Shown: piece by piece, positions 1 to 7,890 of the stretch
Layout: each line of letters begins with the position of its first letter
How positions within the stretch are numbered: position 1 is the stretch's first letter
Assembly (NCBI GenBank): GCA_038222225.1
Contig: JBBRHV010000043.1
Location: 1-18,383, forward strand
Length of the DNA stretch: 18,383 nucleotides
Source: JAKLFA01 sp038222225
GTDB taxonomy: Bacteria; Omnitrophota; Gorgyraeia; Zapsychrales; JANLHA01
Direction of reading: 5' to 3'
The notes under the pieces: model-generated
Databases searched by the model: none
What the model was told of the DNA's origin: nothing
The model's input: only the letters and a program-made list of their open reading frames with translations
Position numbers and translations under genes: made by a program

Positions 1-1
1 C

Positions 2-415
2 CGTGAGCAGCATATCCGTCGGGAGAAAGCGACCTCAAATATCTGCACCAATGTGTCGTTGTGCGCGATACAGGCTGCGATGTATTTGAATTTATTGGGC
101 CGTCAGGGGATGCGCGATCTGGCAAAATTAATTTTTGATAAAACGGAATATGCCAAGGACCTGATCGGACAGATTCCCGGGGTTGAGGTCAAGCGTTCAG
201 CGCCGACGTTTAATGAATTTACGGTTTCGTTGCCTCAGCCTGCCGAAGCGGTTGTCGAGGCCATGATTCTCCGCGGAATTGCGGCGGGATTTCCGCTTTC
301 AAAGTATTATCCGAAAATGACACAGTTTATGACGGTTGCGATCACTGAAAAGAGAACCCGCCATGAGATCGAGCGGTATGTACAACAGTTAAAAGACGTT
401 TTAGGAAAGATGTGA
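2..415 (+). CDS. gcvPA: Glycine dehydrogenase (decarboxylating) subunit 1, 3' part
   Basis: This is the C-terminal 137 codons of the alpha subunit of a two-subunit P protein, a PLP enzyme of the glycine cleavage system that decarboxylates glycine and passes the aminomethyl group to lipoylated GcvH. The 5' end lies outside the window. The frame is open from base 2 and reads REQHIRREKATSNICTN, a block highly conserved in GcvPA. The end, with an EKRTRHEIERYVQQL-type helix, is where the family normally stops, so nothing is missing at the 3' end. An ATG at 53 would be an artificial start because the conserved block precedes it. The TGA stop lies just before the gcvPB start, as in the usual gcvPA-gcvPB pair, suggesting coupled translation. 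Confidence 0.93.
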   Translation, partial: REQHIRREKATSNICTNVSLCAIQAAMYLNLLGRQGMRDLAKLIFDKTEYAKDLIGQIPGVEVKRSAPTFNEFTVSLPQPAEAVVEAMILRGIAAGFPLSKYYPKMTQFMTVAITEKRTRHEIERYVQQLKDVLGKM

Positions 416-417
416 CG

Positions 418-1875
418 ATGGAACTTATTTTTGAGAAAAGTGTTCACGGCCGTTGCGGTTATTCATTGCCCAACGGGGATGCCCCGGCGGCAGCGCCGAT
501 GAAGCAGAATTATCTTCGCTCTCAGCCGCCGCCTTTGGCGGAGGTTAGTGAGCTGGATGTGGTGAGGCATTTTACGGCGTTATCCCGGCGGAATTTCTCG
601 CTGGACGGCAATTTTTATCCGTTGGGGTCCTGCACGATGAAATACAATCCCCGTTTTACCGAACAGCTGGCAGCCATGCCCGGGCTGGCGGATCTGCATC
701 CGCTTTTGCCGCAACTGGCAAGCGGAGACCGGCTGGTCCAAGGGGCGTTGGCGATTTTGTATGAGATGGAACGGCTTTTGTGCGAGATCACTGGGTTTAG
801 CGGATTCACGCTGCAGCCGCTGGCCGGAGCTCATGGTGAGCTGACCGGTGTGATGATGATCGCCGCGTATCACAAGCAGAACAAAAACCGTAAGAAATAT
901 ATTATCGTACCCGATTCCGCGCATGGAACCAATCCGGCGTCCGCGGCGATTGCCGGATATGAAACAATTACGATTTCTTCGACGGAAAATGGTGTTTTGG
1001 ACCTGGCTGCGCTTGAGCGTGTTTTGACCGATGAAGTGGCAGGCCTGATGCTCACCTGTCCCAACACGCTGGGACTGTTCAATCGGGATATTGATAAAAT
1101 CGCTGAAATGGTTCATAAGGTCGACGGGCTGATGTATTACGATGGCGCGAACTTAAACGCCATTTTAGGGCGTTGTCGGCCGGGAGATTTGGGATTTGAT
1201 GTGATGCATGTCAACCTTCATAAAACATTTTCTACGCCTCACGGCGGAGGCGGGCCTGGCGCTGGTCCCGTCGGAGTGAATGAAAAACTGCTGCCGTATT
1301 TGCCGATTTCGCGTGTTGTCCGCCGGGAGGATGGGACATATCGCCTGAATTATGACTGTCCGGATTCGATCGGCTACATTGCCTCGTTTTACGGGAACTT
1401 CGCGGTGGTGGTGCGGGCGTATGCTTATATTTTGATGTTGGGTCGGGAAGGATTAAAGCAGGTGAGCGACCATGCGGTCTTGAATGCGAATTATGTGATG
1501 GCCCGTTTGAAAAACGCTTTTGATCTTCCGTTTGACCGGACATGCATGCATGAGTGTGTTTTTTCCGCCTCTCAGCAGGCCAAGAACGGTGTTCATGCGA
1601 TCGACGTAGCGAAATATCTGATCGATCAGGGCATCCATCCGATGACGGTGTATTTTCCCCTGGTTGTCCGTGAAGCGATGATGATCGAACCGACGGAAAC
1701 GGAATCCAAACAAACGATCGACCGGTTTATTCAATGTATGCTGGATGCGGCGGAGCTGGCTGACCGCACCCCTCAAGTCTTCCACGCGTTTCCTCAGACC
1801 ATGCCGATTTCCCGTCCGGATGAGGTTAAAGCGGCCAAGGACTTGAATGTGAATTTCTTTAACCGCCGTGCATAA
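418..1875 (+). CDS. gcvPB: Glycine dehydrogenase (decarboxylating) subunit 2
   Basis: This is the beta subunit of the two-subunit glycine cleavage P protein and carries the PLP-binding lysine. The conserved block NLHKTFSTPHGGGGPGAGP is present, with the Schiff-base lysine at about residue 269. DSAHGTNPASAA near residue 170, NFYPLGSCTMKYNP near residue 65 and a C-terminal PTETESKQTIDRF block also match the family. At 485 residues it is full length. I prefer the ATG at 418, which has AGGAAAG about 8 nt upstream. A GTG at 412 in the same frame overlaps the gcvPA stop and would add two residues. It acts in the cytoplasm as a heterotetramer with GcvPA. The two genes are adjacent, so they are almost certainly co-transcribed. 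Confidence 0.95.
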   Translation: MELIFEKSVHGRCGYSLPNGDAPAAAPMKQNYLRSQPPPLAEVSELDVVRHFTALSRRNFSLDGNFYPLGSCTMKYNPRFTEQLAAMPGLADLHPLLPQLASGDRLVQGALAILYEMERLLCEITGFSGFTLQPLAGAHGELTGVMMIAAYHKQNKNRKKYIIVPDSAHGTNPASAAIAGYETITISSTENGVLDLAALERVLTDEVAGLMLTCPNTLGLFNRDIDKIAEMVHKVDGLMYYDGANLNAILGRCRPGDLGFDVMHVNLHKTFSTPHGGGGPGAGPVGVNEKLLPYLPISRVVRREDGTYRLNYDCPDSIGYIASFYGNFAVVVRAYAYILMLGREGLKQVSDHAVLNANYVMARLKNAFDLPFDRTCMHECVFSASQQAKNGVHAIDVAKYLIDQGIHPMTVYFPLVVREAMMIEPTETESKQTIDRFIQCMLDAAELADRTPQVFHAFPQTMPISRPDEVKAAKDLNVNFFNRRA

Positions 1876-1918
1876 TGTTACGGCGGGGGTATTTTAAAAA
1901 CCATTTCAGCAAATTCCT

Positions 1919-2647
1919 ATGATTTTCAAAGACATATCTTTCGAATCTTCGGTTGATCATATCGTGTACGATGATGTTCTTTTGCAGTGCTGTGAGCAGG
2001 GGCTTCTCAGCGAATCATTCCGCCTTTGGGAATCTCAACGGGTGTGTATCGTTTTGGGCCGGGTTGGAAAGCTGGAGGAGGACTTGCAGATCGACAATGT
2101 CATCCGTGATCAGATTCCGGTTTTTCGGCGCAGCTCCGGCGGCGGCACCGTGATTCAAGGTCCGGGGTGTCTAAATTTCACCTTTGTTTTGTCGAAAGAA
2201 AAAAGACCGCAGATCGCGGATCTTCATGCCTCTTATCAGGCGATCCTGCAGCCGGTCATTCAACTTTTGCGGTCCGCTGGCGTTGATACTCAATTTTGCC
2301 CGGTTTCCGACCTTGCTTTGGGCGGCGGGGTGCGTAAGTTTTCCGGTAATGCTCAGCGCAGGGCGAGGGGCTTCATTCTTCATCATGGCACGCTTCTTTA
2401 TAATATGAATTTAAAACTGTTTGAGCGCTATCTGAGAATGCCCTTTAAGATGCCGGAGTACCGGCAGAGCAGAACTCATGCTGAGTTTGTGACGAATCTT
2501 CCATTGGACGGCCAGCAGTTGCGGCGGTTGTTTATGACGAATTTTGTCTTTGATGCTGTTGAGCATCATCTTCAGCCTTTTGAACAGGAGATGCTTGAAA
2601 AAGAACGGCAGAAAGACAAGTGGATTGTCTGCAGTGGATCGGTCTGA
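1919..2647 (+). CDS. Lipoate-protein ligase / lipoyl(octanoyl)transferase family protein
   Basis: A 242-residue protein of the biotin/lipoate ligase fold (BPL_LplA_LipB superfamily). It should attach lipoate or octanoate to lipoyl domains such as GcvH, the partner of the P protein encoded just upstream. Visible motifs are RRSSGGGTVIQGPGCLNFT (substrate-binding RRxxGGG block), the lysine in VRKFSGNAQRR (about K140), and LHHGTLLYNMNL. It lacks the extra C-terminal domain of E. coli LplA. I see no cysteine after the catalytic lysine region, which argues against a LipM-type amidotransferase mechanism, so the exact reaction (ligase or transferase) is open. It lies 43 nt after gcvPB and has no strong Shine-Dalgarno sequence before its ATG. 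Being next to gcvP fits a role in lipoylating GcvH. Confidence 0.85.
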   Translation: MIFKDISFESSVDHIVYDDVLLQCCEQGLLSESFRLWESQRVCIVLGRVGKLEEDLQIDNVIRDQIPVFRRSSGGGTVIQGPGCLNFTFVLSKEKRPQIADLHASYQAILQPVIQLLRSAGVDTQFCPVSDLALGGGVRKFSGNAQRRARGFILHHGTLLYNMNLKLFERYLRMPFKMPEYRQSRTHAEFVTNLPLDGQQLRRLFMTNFVFDAVEHHLQPFEQEMLEKERQKDKWIVCSGSV

Positions 2648-2666
2648 GCATAACTGATATTCCTAA

Positions 2667-2694
2667 TTGACAGATTAAACCCCGCTAGTATAAT
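2667..2694 (+). promoter_or_regulatory. Near-consensus sigma70-type promoter
   Basis: TTGACA (2667-2672) and TATAAT (2689-2694) are both perfect hexamers, separated by 16 bp. They lie just after the lipoate ligase stop and about 55 nt before the next start. Initiation would be expected near 2701, giving a leader of about 50 nt that ends in AAAGGAG before the ATG at 2750. It marks the start of a new transcription unit, starting with the EF-hand gene and probably continuing through the protease and glycan genes. Confidence 0.75.
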
Positions 2695-2749
2695 ACAATT
2701 AGATTTCAAGAGGAAAGCACGTAAATCCTTATTTCCAAAGGAGATAGTT

Positions 2750-3142
2750 ATGAAGAGGTTCGCACGGATTGGGTTATGGGTCGTAATTCTTAGTATGGTT
2801 GGAACACAGGTTGTTTCTGCGCAGCTCATTAACTATGGGCGCCGCAATCAAATTGTTGACGGGAATCCCGAACCTGCGAAAGTCAATGATGAAACGATCC
2901 CGAAATGGGCCAAAGAGCTTCCTAAAGTTGTCAATAGCAGTGAACGTCGTTATGACATTAATCGCGATGGTTTGTTGCAGTCTGCGGAAGTCAAAGTGAT
3001 GCTACGGGATGTTATGGAGGCGGTTGAGACTAAAGGGAGTGTCGCTGTTTATTCCGATATCCTCAAAGATTACGATAAAAATAAAGATCGATATATCACT
3101 CCTGCTGAGTTAGATAAAATACGTGAAGACACGCGGGGTTAA
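2750..3142 (+). CDS. Secreted EF-hand (calcium-binding) domain protein
   Basis: A 130-residue exported protein with a Sec signal peptide (residues 1 to about 25, ending VVSAQ) and a pair of EF-hand loops. The first loop, DINRDGLLQSAE (D69-E80), is canonical, with Asp/Asn at positions 1, 3 and 5, Gly at 6 and Glu at 12. The second, DKNKDRYITPAE (D109-E120), keeps the ligand residues but has Arg in place of the usual Gly at position 6. The two loops are joined by a helix, as in a paired EF-hand or a dockerin-like module. The gene follows a perfect promoter and has a strong AAAGGAG site 6 nt before the ATG. The next gene starts within 55 nt, so it may be co-expressed with the S41 protease homologue. 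Its target is unknown. Confidence 0.8.
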   Translation: MKRFARIGLWVVILSMVGTQVVSAQLINYGRRNQIVDGNPEPAKVNDETIPKWAKELPKVVNSSERRYDINRDGLLQSAEVKVMLRDVMEAVETKGSVAVYSDILKDYDKNKDRYITPAELDKIREDTRG

Positions 3143-3196
3143 TTGATCGTTGCTGTATCGCAGAGTGAATCTATTATTCTTGCCACATGGAGTCTT

Positions 3197-4483
3197 ATGC
3201 GGTTTTTATTATATAGTATTGTAGTTTCAATTGTTTTATATTGTGTTTTCTTGCCGTCTTATGCCGTTGCAGAGCAGGCTGCGGTGCCTCTCGATGTTCC
3301 CGTCGCTGAAGATTCCTCATCAGAAGAATACCAGTCCTATGTTGCGTTTTTCCGTCAGGTCTTTGAGACCTTTTCAAAAGAATATTATCATGAAGTGACT
3401 GAGGCGGATTTTGAACGCTTTTTGGTCATGTTCAAGGAGAAAATTTATAGTCAGCTCAAGGGCGAAAACAAGAGCAATGATTTTGTCAAATGGCGCAGCG
3501 CCGCCTATCTGGTGGATTCTTTAAAAACCCAAGATGACATGTTTTCGTCTTTTATGCCGCCGCAGGTTGCGGCGGAATACGAGCAAGAGGTGTTAGGAAA
3601 GCGCATTGATCTGGGCATTAAAGGCCATCTGACGGATCAGGGGTATTTGATTGAATGGGTGGAGTCTCGTGCGGAGGCGTATGAACTGGGGCTGCGGGAA
3701 AACGACCTCATAAAAAAGATCGCTTCCAAAGATGTCCGCAAGCTTCAGCCGGAAGAGATTGAAGCGCTTTTGACGCCTCTTGAGGGGGAGGGGGTTGAAC
3801 TCAAATATGCGAGTTATGCCGACGGAAAACAGTATACAATTGTGCCGGTCAGCAAAGAGTATTTTAAGCAGTTTGCCTTCTGGGTTCCGGTGGATGTTCC
3901 GGGTGTTTTTTGTATCCGTATTGAACGGTTCAATCAGATGACGGCCGACGATATAACCAAATATATGGCCCAGGTGATTCAGAAAAACGGGTATGGACTG
4001 ATCATTGATTTAAGGGGCAATCCCGGAGGGCCTCCGCTTGCCGCGCAGGCAATCTCATCGTTTTTTCTTCAGCCGAAAACAGAGTTTGCGTATTTCCAGC
4101 ACAGAGGTCTGCCTAAGGCAGAGCTGATGGTCCCGGAGATCCCGTCTTTTTTTCATTATAACGGGGACATCGTGATTTTGATCGATGAAAAAAGTGGCAG
4201 TGCCTCGGAATTGTTTTCCGGGATTCTTCAAGGACGCCATCGCGCTGAACTGATGGGCGTCAACTCTGCGGGGCAGGTTTTTCTGAAGAGCATGTTTTTT
4301 ATGGAGGACAACTCCATGTTGCTGTTGGTCACCGCCCGCGGACATCATCCCGACGGAACCGTGTTCAGCTTTGACGGTCTGCGGCCGGACCTTCCGTACC
4401 AAGGGTCGGCGGACAAAGCTGTGCATTATGCTGCGTTATATCTTCTTCAAAAACGCCAGAAGGAATTTGGCGGACATTTATAA
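3197..4483 (+). CDS. S41 family (C-terminal processing peptidase-like) periplasmic protein, catalytic Lys replaced
   Basis: A 428-residue homologue of the Ctp/Prc tail-specific proteases. Domain order is a signal peptide (MRFLLYSIVVSIVLYCVFLP onward), an N-terminal helical part, a PDZ domain (about residues 130-225, containing GYLIEWVESRAEAYELGLRE), and the S41 catalytic core with GLIIDLRGNPGG and SGSASELFSGIL. The nucleophile position is occupied (S335 in GSASE). In Ctp proteases the partner lysine lies 25 residues further on in a GKG motif. Here that position is Gln360 (NSAGQVFLK). The protein may therefore be inactive, a binding protein, or use another dyad as tricorn-type S41 members do. 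I chose the ATG at 3197 because it begins a good signal peptide; a TTG at 3143 is in frame and would add 18 residues. Confidence 0.85.
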   Translation: MRFLLYSIVVSIVLYCVFLPSYAVAEQAAVPLDVPVAEDSSSEEYQSYVAFFRQVFETFSKEYYHEVTEADFERFLVMFKEKIYSQLKGENKSNDFVKWRSAAYLVDSLKTQDDMFSSFMPPQVAAEYEQEVLGKRIDLGIKGHLTDQGYLIEWVESRAEAYELGLRENDLIKKIASKDVRKLQPEEIEALLTPLEGEGVELKYASYADGKQYTIVPVSKEYFKQFAFWVPVDVPGVFCIRIERFNQMTADDITKYMAQVIQKNGYGLIIDLRGNPGGPPLAAQAISSFFLQPKTEFAYFQHRGLPKAELMVPEIPSFFHYNGDIVILIDEKSGSASELFSGILQGRHRAELMGVNSAGQVFLKSMFFMEDNSMLLLVTARGHHPDGTVFSFDGLRPDLPYQGSADKAVHYAALYLLQKRQKEFGGHL

Positions 4484-4508
4484 ATAGATTCGGTTGTGAG
4501 GATCGGCC

Positions 4509-4877
4509 ATGTCGATTTTAGCTTGGGCTTTGCTGTGCCAGTTGGTTGTGTTTGTGCTGGGATTTATTGTGCTGTGGGGCATTTTAAACAATATGCTGGC
4601 CGATATGGCGGTCCGTTATATTGAGCTGTGGCGTACGAATGAAGAGGATGAGGAGCCGCCGGTGCGTTTGATTCATGTGATATCGCATCGTCCTTTAAAG
4701 CCGGCTTACCACGAGCGGATCCGGAAAGCCTTACGCAAAAATTTTCCTTCGGATCTTAAGATTGATTTTACTCAGGACGCCAAGATTCTCGGCGGAGTCG
4801 TGATCCGCATGGATGAAAAAGTGATGGACTGCAGTTTAAGGGACCGGATTCAAAGGGCGTTTGGATCTTCGGGCTGA
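4509..4877 (+). CDS. Membrane-anchored protein with ATP synthase delta (OSCP)-like C-terminus
   Basis: A 122-residue protein with one N-terminal transmembrane helix (about residues 4-30), an acidic linker (NEEDEE) and a C-terminal half that resembles the end of the F1 delta/OSCP subunit. The pattern VISHRPLKPAYHERIRKAL, then ILGGVVIRMDEKVMDCSL and RDRIQRAF, follows the delta order of ITSA...LSEEQ, then GGVxIRxGDxVIDGS and RGRLERL. Normal delta subunits are about 180 residues, have an N-terminal six-helix domain and no membrane segment. Here that domain is missing and a TM helix takes its place. No other ATP synthase gene is nearby. It may be a diverged stator component, since b-delta fusions exist in actinobacteria, or a protein that reuses the fold. 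The fold is assigned from motif similarity only, and the role is unknown. Confidence 0.6.
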   Translation: MSILAWALLCQLVVFVLGFIVLWGILNNMLADMAVRYIELWRTNEEDEEPPVRLIHVISHRPLKPAYHERIRKALRKNFPSDLKIDFTQDAKILGGVVIRMDEKVMDCSLRDRIQRAFGSSG

Positions 4878-4899
4878 CAATAACAGAGATGATGGGTTT

Positions 4900-5604
4900 A
4901 TGAAGACATTAGTGATCATTCCGGCGTTGAATGAAGAAGACAGTATTGTGTCGACGATCGAAGAAGTCCGGCAGCGGGGATTTCAGGATATTGTCGTGAT
5001 TGATGACGGGTCTTGTGATGGGACAATGTTAAAGGCGTCCTCGGTCGGGGTTAAGGTCGTCGGGTTGCCGTTTAATCTGGGGATCGGGGCGGCTGTTCAA
5101 ACGGGGTTGTGTTATGCCCGAAAATACGGTTATGACGCTGTTGTGCGGATTGATTCCGACGGCCAGCATGACCCTGATTTCATCAGAGATCTTTTGAGTG
5201 AGGTTGACCGGGGAGCGGATCTTGCCATCGGAAGCCGTTTTTTGCACCCCGATTCGCAGTACCGCTCGTCATTGATCCGCCGGATCGGGATCCATTTCTT
5301 TTCTTGGCTCATCAGTGCCCTTGTGGGAACGCAGATCAGCGATCCGACATCCGGATATCAGGCCTTCGGCAAGCGGGCGATCAAGTTGTTCTCATGTTCT
5401 TACCCGACCGATTTTCCTGAGCCTGAAGCGACGGTGATCGCTCAGCGCGCGGGATTTTTGATTCGCGAGATTCCGGTCAAGATGCGCCTTCGCGCCAGCG
5501 GTGTCTCGTCGATCCGTTATTTACGGACCCTGTATTACATGGTCAAGGTCACCCTGGCCATTCTCTTGGATATGTTGAAAGCCCGGGTCCGTGTTGAGCC
5601 GTAA
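4900..5604 (+). CDS. Family 2 glycosyltransferase, polyprenyl-phosphate glycosyltransferase (DPM1)-like
   Basis: A 234-residue GT2 enzyme of the dolichyl/polyprenyl-phosphate sugar transferase type, expected to move a sugar from a nucleotide donor to a lipid carrier at the inner face of the cytoplasmic membrane. Motifs are VIIPALNEEDSI at the N-terminus, VVIDDGSCDGT, LPFNLGIGAAVQTGL, the metal-binding DSDGQHDPD (D85-D87), and DPTSGYQAF. There are no clear C-terminal TM helices apart from a hydrophobic segment near residue 215. The ATG at 4900 is the proper start. The frame is open back to a TTG at 4861, but those extra residues would overlap the preceding gene and lie before the conserved first strand. 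A DUF2304 gene follows, a very common pairing. Sugar identity cannot be read from the sequence. Confidence 0.88.
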   Translation: MKTLVIIPALNEEDSIVSTIEEVRQRGFQDIVVIDDGSCDGTMLKASSVGVKVVGLPFNLGIGAAVQTGLCYARKYGYDAVVRIDSDGQHDPDFIRDLLSEVDRGADLAIGSRFLHPDSQYRSSLIRRIGIHFFSWLISALVGTQISDPTSGYQAFGKRAIKLFSCSYPTDFPEPEATVIAQRAGFLIREIPVKMRLRASGVSSIRYLRTLYYMVKVTLAILLDMLKARVRVEP

Positions 5605-5676
5605 GGATGTGAATTTCAAGAGAGACCGCGGCGTGTTCAGCCGCGCAATAAGCGCAGATCACCAACGGAGGGGCTT

Positions 5677-6033
5677 ATGGAAGCTTGGCACATAACAGTC
5701 GTTCTTTTTTGCCTGTTGGCTTTTTTTATACTGGATCTGATCCGGCGGGAAAAGCTTTCGTTTAAATATGCTTTTGGCTGGCTGTGCGGATGCCTGCTGG
5801 GAGTGGCGCTGGCTGTTTTCCGGGATGTTTTGCAGAAACTTTCTGCGGCGCTTGGGTTTGTTCTGATGAGCAACTTTGTTTTTTTTGTGAGTGTTTTCGC
5901 GGGCATATTTTTAGGTCTTCTGCTGACGGTTTTTTTGTATCAGCAGCAGAAACGCAATGATATTCTGGCCCAACGGATCGCCCTGCTGCAGGAAGAGCTG
6001 GGATCGTTAAAGGCGCAACATAAAGAAAGATGA
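5677..6033 (+). CDS. DUF2304 small membrane protein
   Basis: A 118-residue membrane protein with three hydrophobic segments (about residues 5-22, 32-48 and 65-90) and a charged C-terminal helix (QQQKRNDILAQRIALLQEEL) likely to be a cytoplasmic coiled coil. Size, topology and position directly after a DPM1-like GT2 match the DUF2304 family, which is often found with polyprenyl-phosphate glycosyltransferases and may help membrane association or flipping. That function is inferred from neighbourhood, not proven. The start has a strong GGAGG site (ACGGAGG, 5665-5671). The stop overlaps the start of the methyltransferase (ATGA at 6030), indicating translational coupling. A 6-bp hairpin (CGCGGC/GCCGCG, 5627-5645) lies in the 72-nt gap before it. 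Confidence 0.75.
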   Translation: MEAWHITVVLFCLLAFFILDLIRREKLSFKYAFGWLCGCLLGVALAVFRDVLQKLSAALGFVLMSNFVFFVSVFAGIFLGLLLTVFLYQQQKRNDILAQRIALLQEELGSLKAQHKER

Positions 6034-6704
6034 AATACATGAGCCTTCCGGAACAAAAGCATTGGGATGATTTTTGGGGACGGGAACAGACCACGCGGGT
6101 TGGGCGTATTTCCTATTCGAAGCAGCGCATTGTTTCGCTTCTGAAGCCATATTTTAAGGACGGAGAAGCCGCGCTTGATGCGGGCTGCGGAAGTGGTTTT
6201 TTTTCAGCGGTGTTCTGCGATTATGGGATGAAGACGGTGTCCGCGGATTATTCTCAGCAGGCCCTTGATTTGGCGAGTCATAACACCGACGGAAGATCGG
6301 AAATTCTTCAAGTGGATTTTCTGCAGCAGGATCTTTCGAAGCGCTGTTCTGGAAAGTTTGACTTGATTTTTTCAGACGGGCTTTTTGAACATTTTTCCGA
6401 GGAAGACAAGAACCGGATCTTAAAAAATTTTGTTTTGGTGCTCAGCGATGACGGCGTGCTGGTGACGGTGGTTCCCAACCGCTGGTCTCCTTGGCAGCTG
6501 ATCCGCCCGTTTGTGATGCCCGGCATTTCGGAAAATCCTTTTGTGCTTTCCGACCTGGTCCGTTTGCATGAACGCAATGGTCTGACCGTTTTTGAGTCCG
6601 GCGGATTAAATGTTTTGCCGTTCCGTTTTTCTCCGGAGTTTCTGGCTCCTGCGGTCGGAATGCTGCTGTATGTGGTTGCCCGAAAAAGAGTGCAAGTTGT
6701 TTAA
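6030..6704 (+). CDS. Class I SAM-dependent methyltransferase
   Basis: A 224-residue methyltransferase. Motif I is ALDAGCGSGFFS (A48-S59), which binds S-adenosylmethionine. The end of strand 2 reads VSADYSQQALDLA, the strand 4 region reads FDLIFSDGLFEHF, and DDGVLVTVVPNRWSP follows, all in the order of the Methyltransf_11/25 group. The substrate is not evident. Lying between two glycosyltransferases and coupled to the DUF2304 gene by ATGA, it probably modifies a glycan or lipid-linked sugar. Similar proteins also occur as O-antigen or ubiquinone-type methylases, so the substrate assignment is weak. A second ATG at 6039 is in frame and could be the true start, which would shorten it by three residues. 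Confidence 0.85.
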   Translation: MKYMSLPEQKHWDDFWGREQTTRVGRISYSKQRIVSLLKPYFKDGEAALDAGCGSGFFSAVFCDYGMKTVSADYSQQALDLASHNTDGRSEILQVDFLQQDLSKRCSGKFDLIFSDGLFEHFSEEDKNRILKNFVLVLSDDGVLVTVVPNRWSPWQLIRPFVMPGISENPFVLSDLVRLHERNGLTVFESGGLNVLPFRFSPEFLAPAVGMLLYVVARKRVQVV

Positions 6705-6746
6705 ATTTTTATGGGATGAGGCTCGATGGAATGAGCCAGAGAACTG

Positions 6747-7727
6747 ATGATGAATGAATTAATTTCACCGGTGGTCAGTGTTGTTATTCCTGTTTACAAC
6801 GGTGAGGCCACCATCGCTCAGGTTTTGATCCGCGCGTTGGCGCAACAGGAGTGCCCGGCTTACGAAGTGATTGTGGTGGATGACGGCTCTACGGACCGGA
6901 CGCGCGAGATTGTTCAGACCTTTCCGGCGGTTCGTTTGATTGAGCAGCCCAATGCCGGACCGGCTGCGGCGCGTAACCGTGGCGCTGAGGCTGCGCGCGG
7001 CCAGTATCTTTGTTTTACCGATTCCGATTGTTTGCCGCATTTGGATTGGATCGCCCGTTTGCTTTCCGGATTTGTCTCTGATGATGTTGCAGCAGTGATG
7101 GGAACCTACGGGATCGCCAATCCGGAGTCTTGGCTTGCTGTCTGTGTCCACGATGAAATTCAATACCGCCATCGGGTTCTTTTGCCTGAATATCCGCAAG
7201 TCTTTGGAAGTTATAATGTTTGCCTTCTGCGTCCAATCTTCTTGGAATTAAAGGGGTTTGATGCGCAATACTGCTATCCGAGCGGGGAAGACAATGACCT
7301 CAGTTACCGCTTGACCAAGAGGGGTTTTAGGATACATTTTGTTGACACGGCCAAGGTCGATCATTTTCATCCGGTTTCGGTGAAAAGATATTTGAGAGAG
7401 CAATTCCGCCATGGGTTTTGGCGGGCGAAAATGTATCGTGAACATTTTGATAAAACCCGGGGTGACGATTATACGTTTTGGAAGGATGGGTTAGAAATTA
7501 TTTTGGTTTATGCTCTCTTCGCGTTGGGGGTCACGGCCCTCTTTGGTGTTCCGGTGGCTGGTCGGGTAATGGGGGTTTTTGCGTTTTTCTTTTTGGGGCT
7601 GGAAATTGTTTTTGCGGTCCGGATTCTTTCTCTGGGTTGGGCCAAGAAACTTCTTTTTTCCGCTGTTCTTTTTTTACGGGGATTTGCCCGCGGAATCGGG
7701 TTTTTGTGCGGAATTCTTCGGAATTAA
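6747..7727 (+). CDS. Family 2 glycosyltransferase with C-terminal membrane segments
   Basis: A 326-residue GT2 protein with the classic SpsA-like fold: VVSVVIPVYNGEATI, EVIVVDDGSTDRT, AGPAAARNRGAEAARG, the DxD motif TDSDCLP (D92-D94), and a late acceptor-side block GEDNDLSYRLTKRGFRI that supplies the likely catalytic base. After residue about 245 come two or three hydrophobic stretches (IILVYALFALGVTALF, then FAFFFLGLEIVFAV and LLFSAVLFLRGFARG) that should hold it in the inner membrane. It probably extends an envelope polysaccharide or a lipid-linked glycan, together with the upstream GT2 and methyltransferase. Donor and acceptor are unknown. The 42-nt gap before it contains a 5-bp hairpin (GGCTC/GAGCC, 6720-6737). 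ATG at 6747 or 6750 may be used. Confidence 0.88.
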   Translation: MMNELISPVVSVVIPVYNGEATIAQVLIRALAQQECPAYEVIVVDDGSTDRTREIVQTFPAVRLIEQPNAGPAAARNRGAEAARGQYLCFTDSDCLPHLDWIARLLSGFVSDDVAAVMGTYGIANPESWLAVCVHDEIQYRHRVLLPEYPQVFGSYNVCLLRPIFLELKGFDAQYCYPSGEDNDLSYRLTKRGFRIHFVDTAKVDHFHPVSVKRYLREQFRHGFWRAKMYREHFDKTRGDDYTFWKDGLEIILVYALFALGVTALFGVPVAGRVMGVFAFFFLGLEIVFAVRILSLGWAKKLLFSAVLFLRGFARGIGFLCGILRN

Positions 7728-7731
7728 ATCA

Positions 7732-7765
7732 GGGTCAGGGGACCCCAAAGCCGCATATTTTTTTT
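7732..7765 (+). terminator. Weak candidate terminator after the glycan block
   Basis: GGGTC (7732-7736) and GACCC (7741-7745) can pair around an AGGG loop. A run of eight T lies at 7758-7765, but 12 nt separates it from the stem, so this is not a classical intrinsic terminator. It sits at the right place, just after the second GT2 stop and before a new promoter region. Confidence 0.25.
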
Positions 7766-7890
7766 CGGTTTGGGAATTATTTTCCGGCTTTCAAGAAAAT
7801 GTTTTCTTTATAAATACGTCTTTTAGCTTTTCTCCTCGACAAAATTTTAAAATCCTCCATAAAATTATTCAAAAAAAGTCCTTTAACCAT

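Noticed and set aside
5627..5645. CGCGGC/GCCGCG hairpin between the first GT2 and the DUF2304 gene as a terminator
   Set aside because: No T-run follows, and the next gene has a strong ribosome site and continues the same functional block.
6720..6737. GGCTC/GAGCC hairpin before the second GT2
   Set aside because: The stem is only 5 bp with an 8-nt loop and no T-run. It is likely chance.
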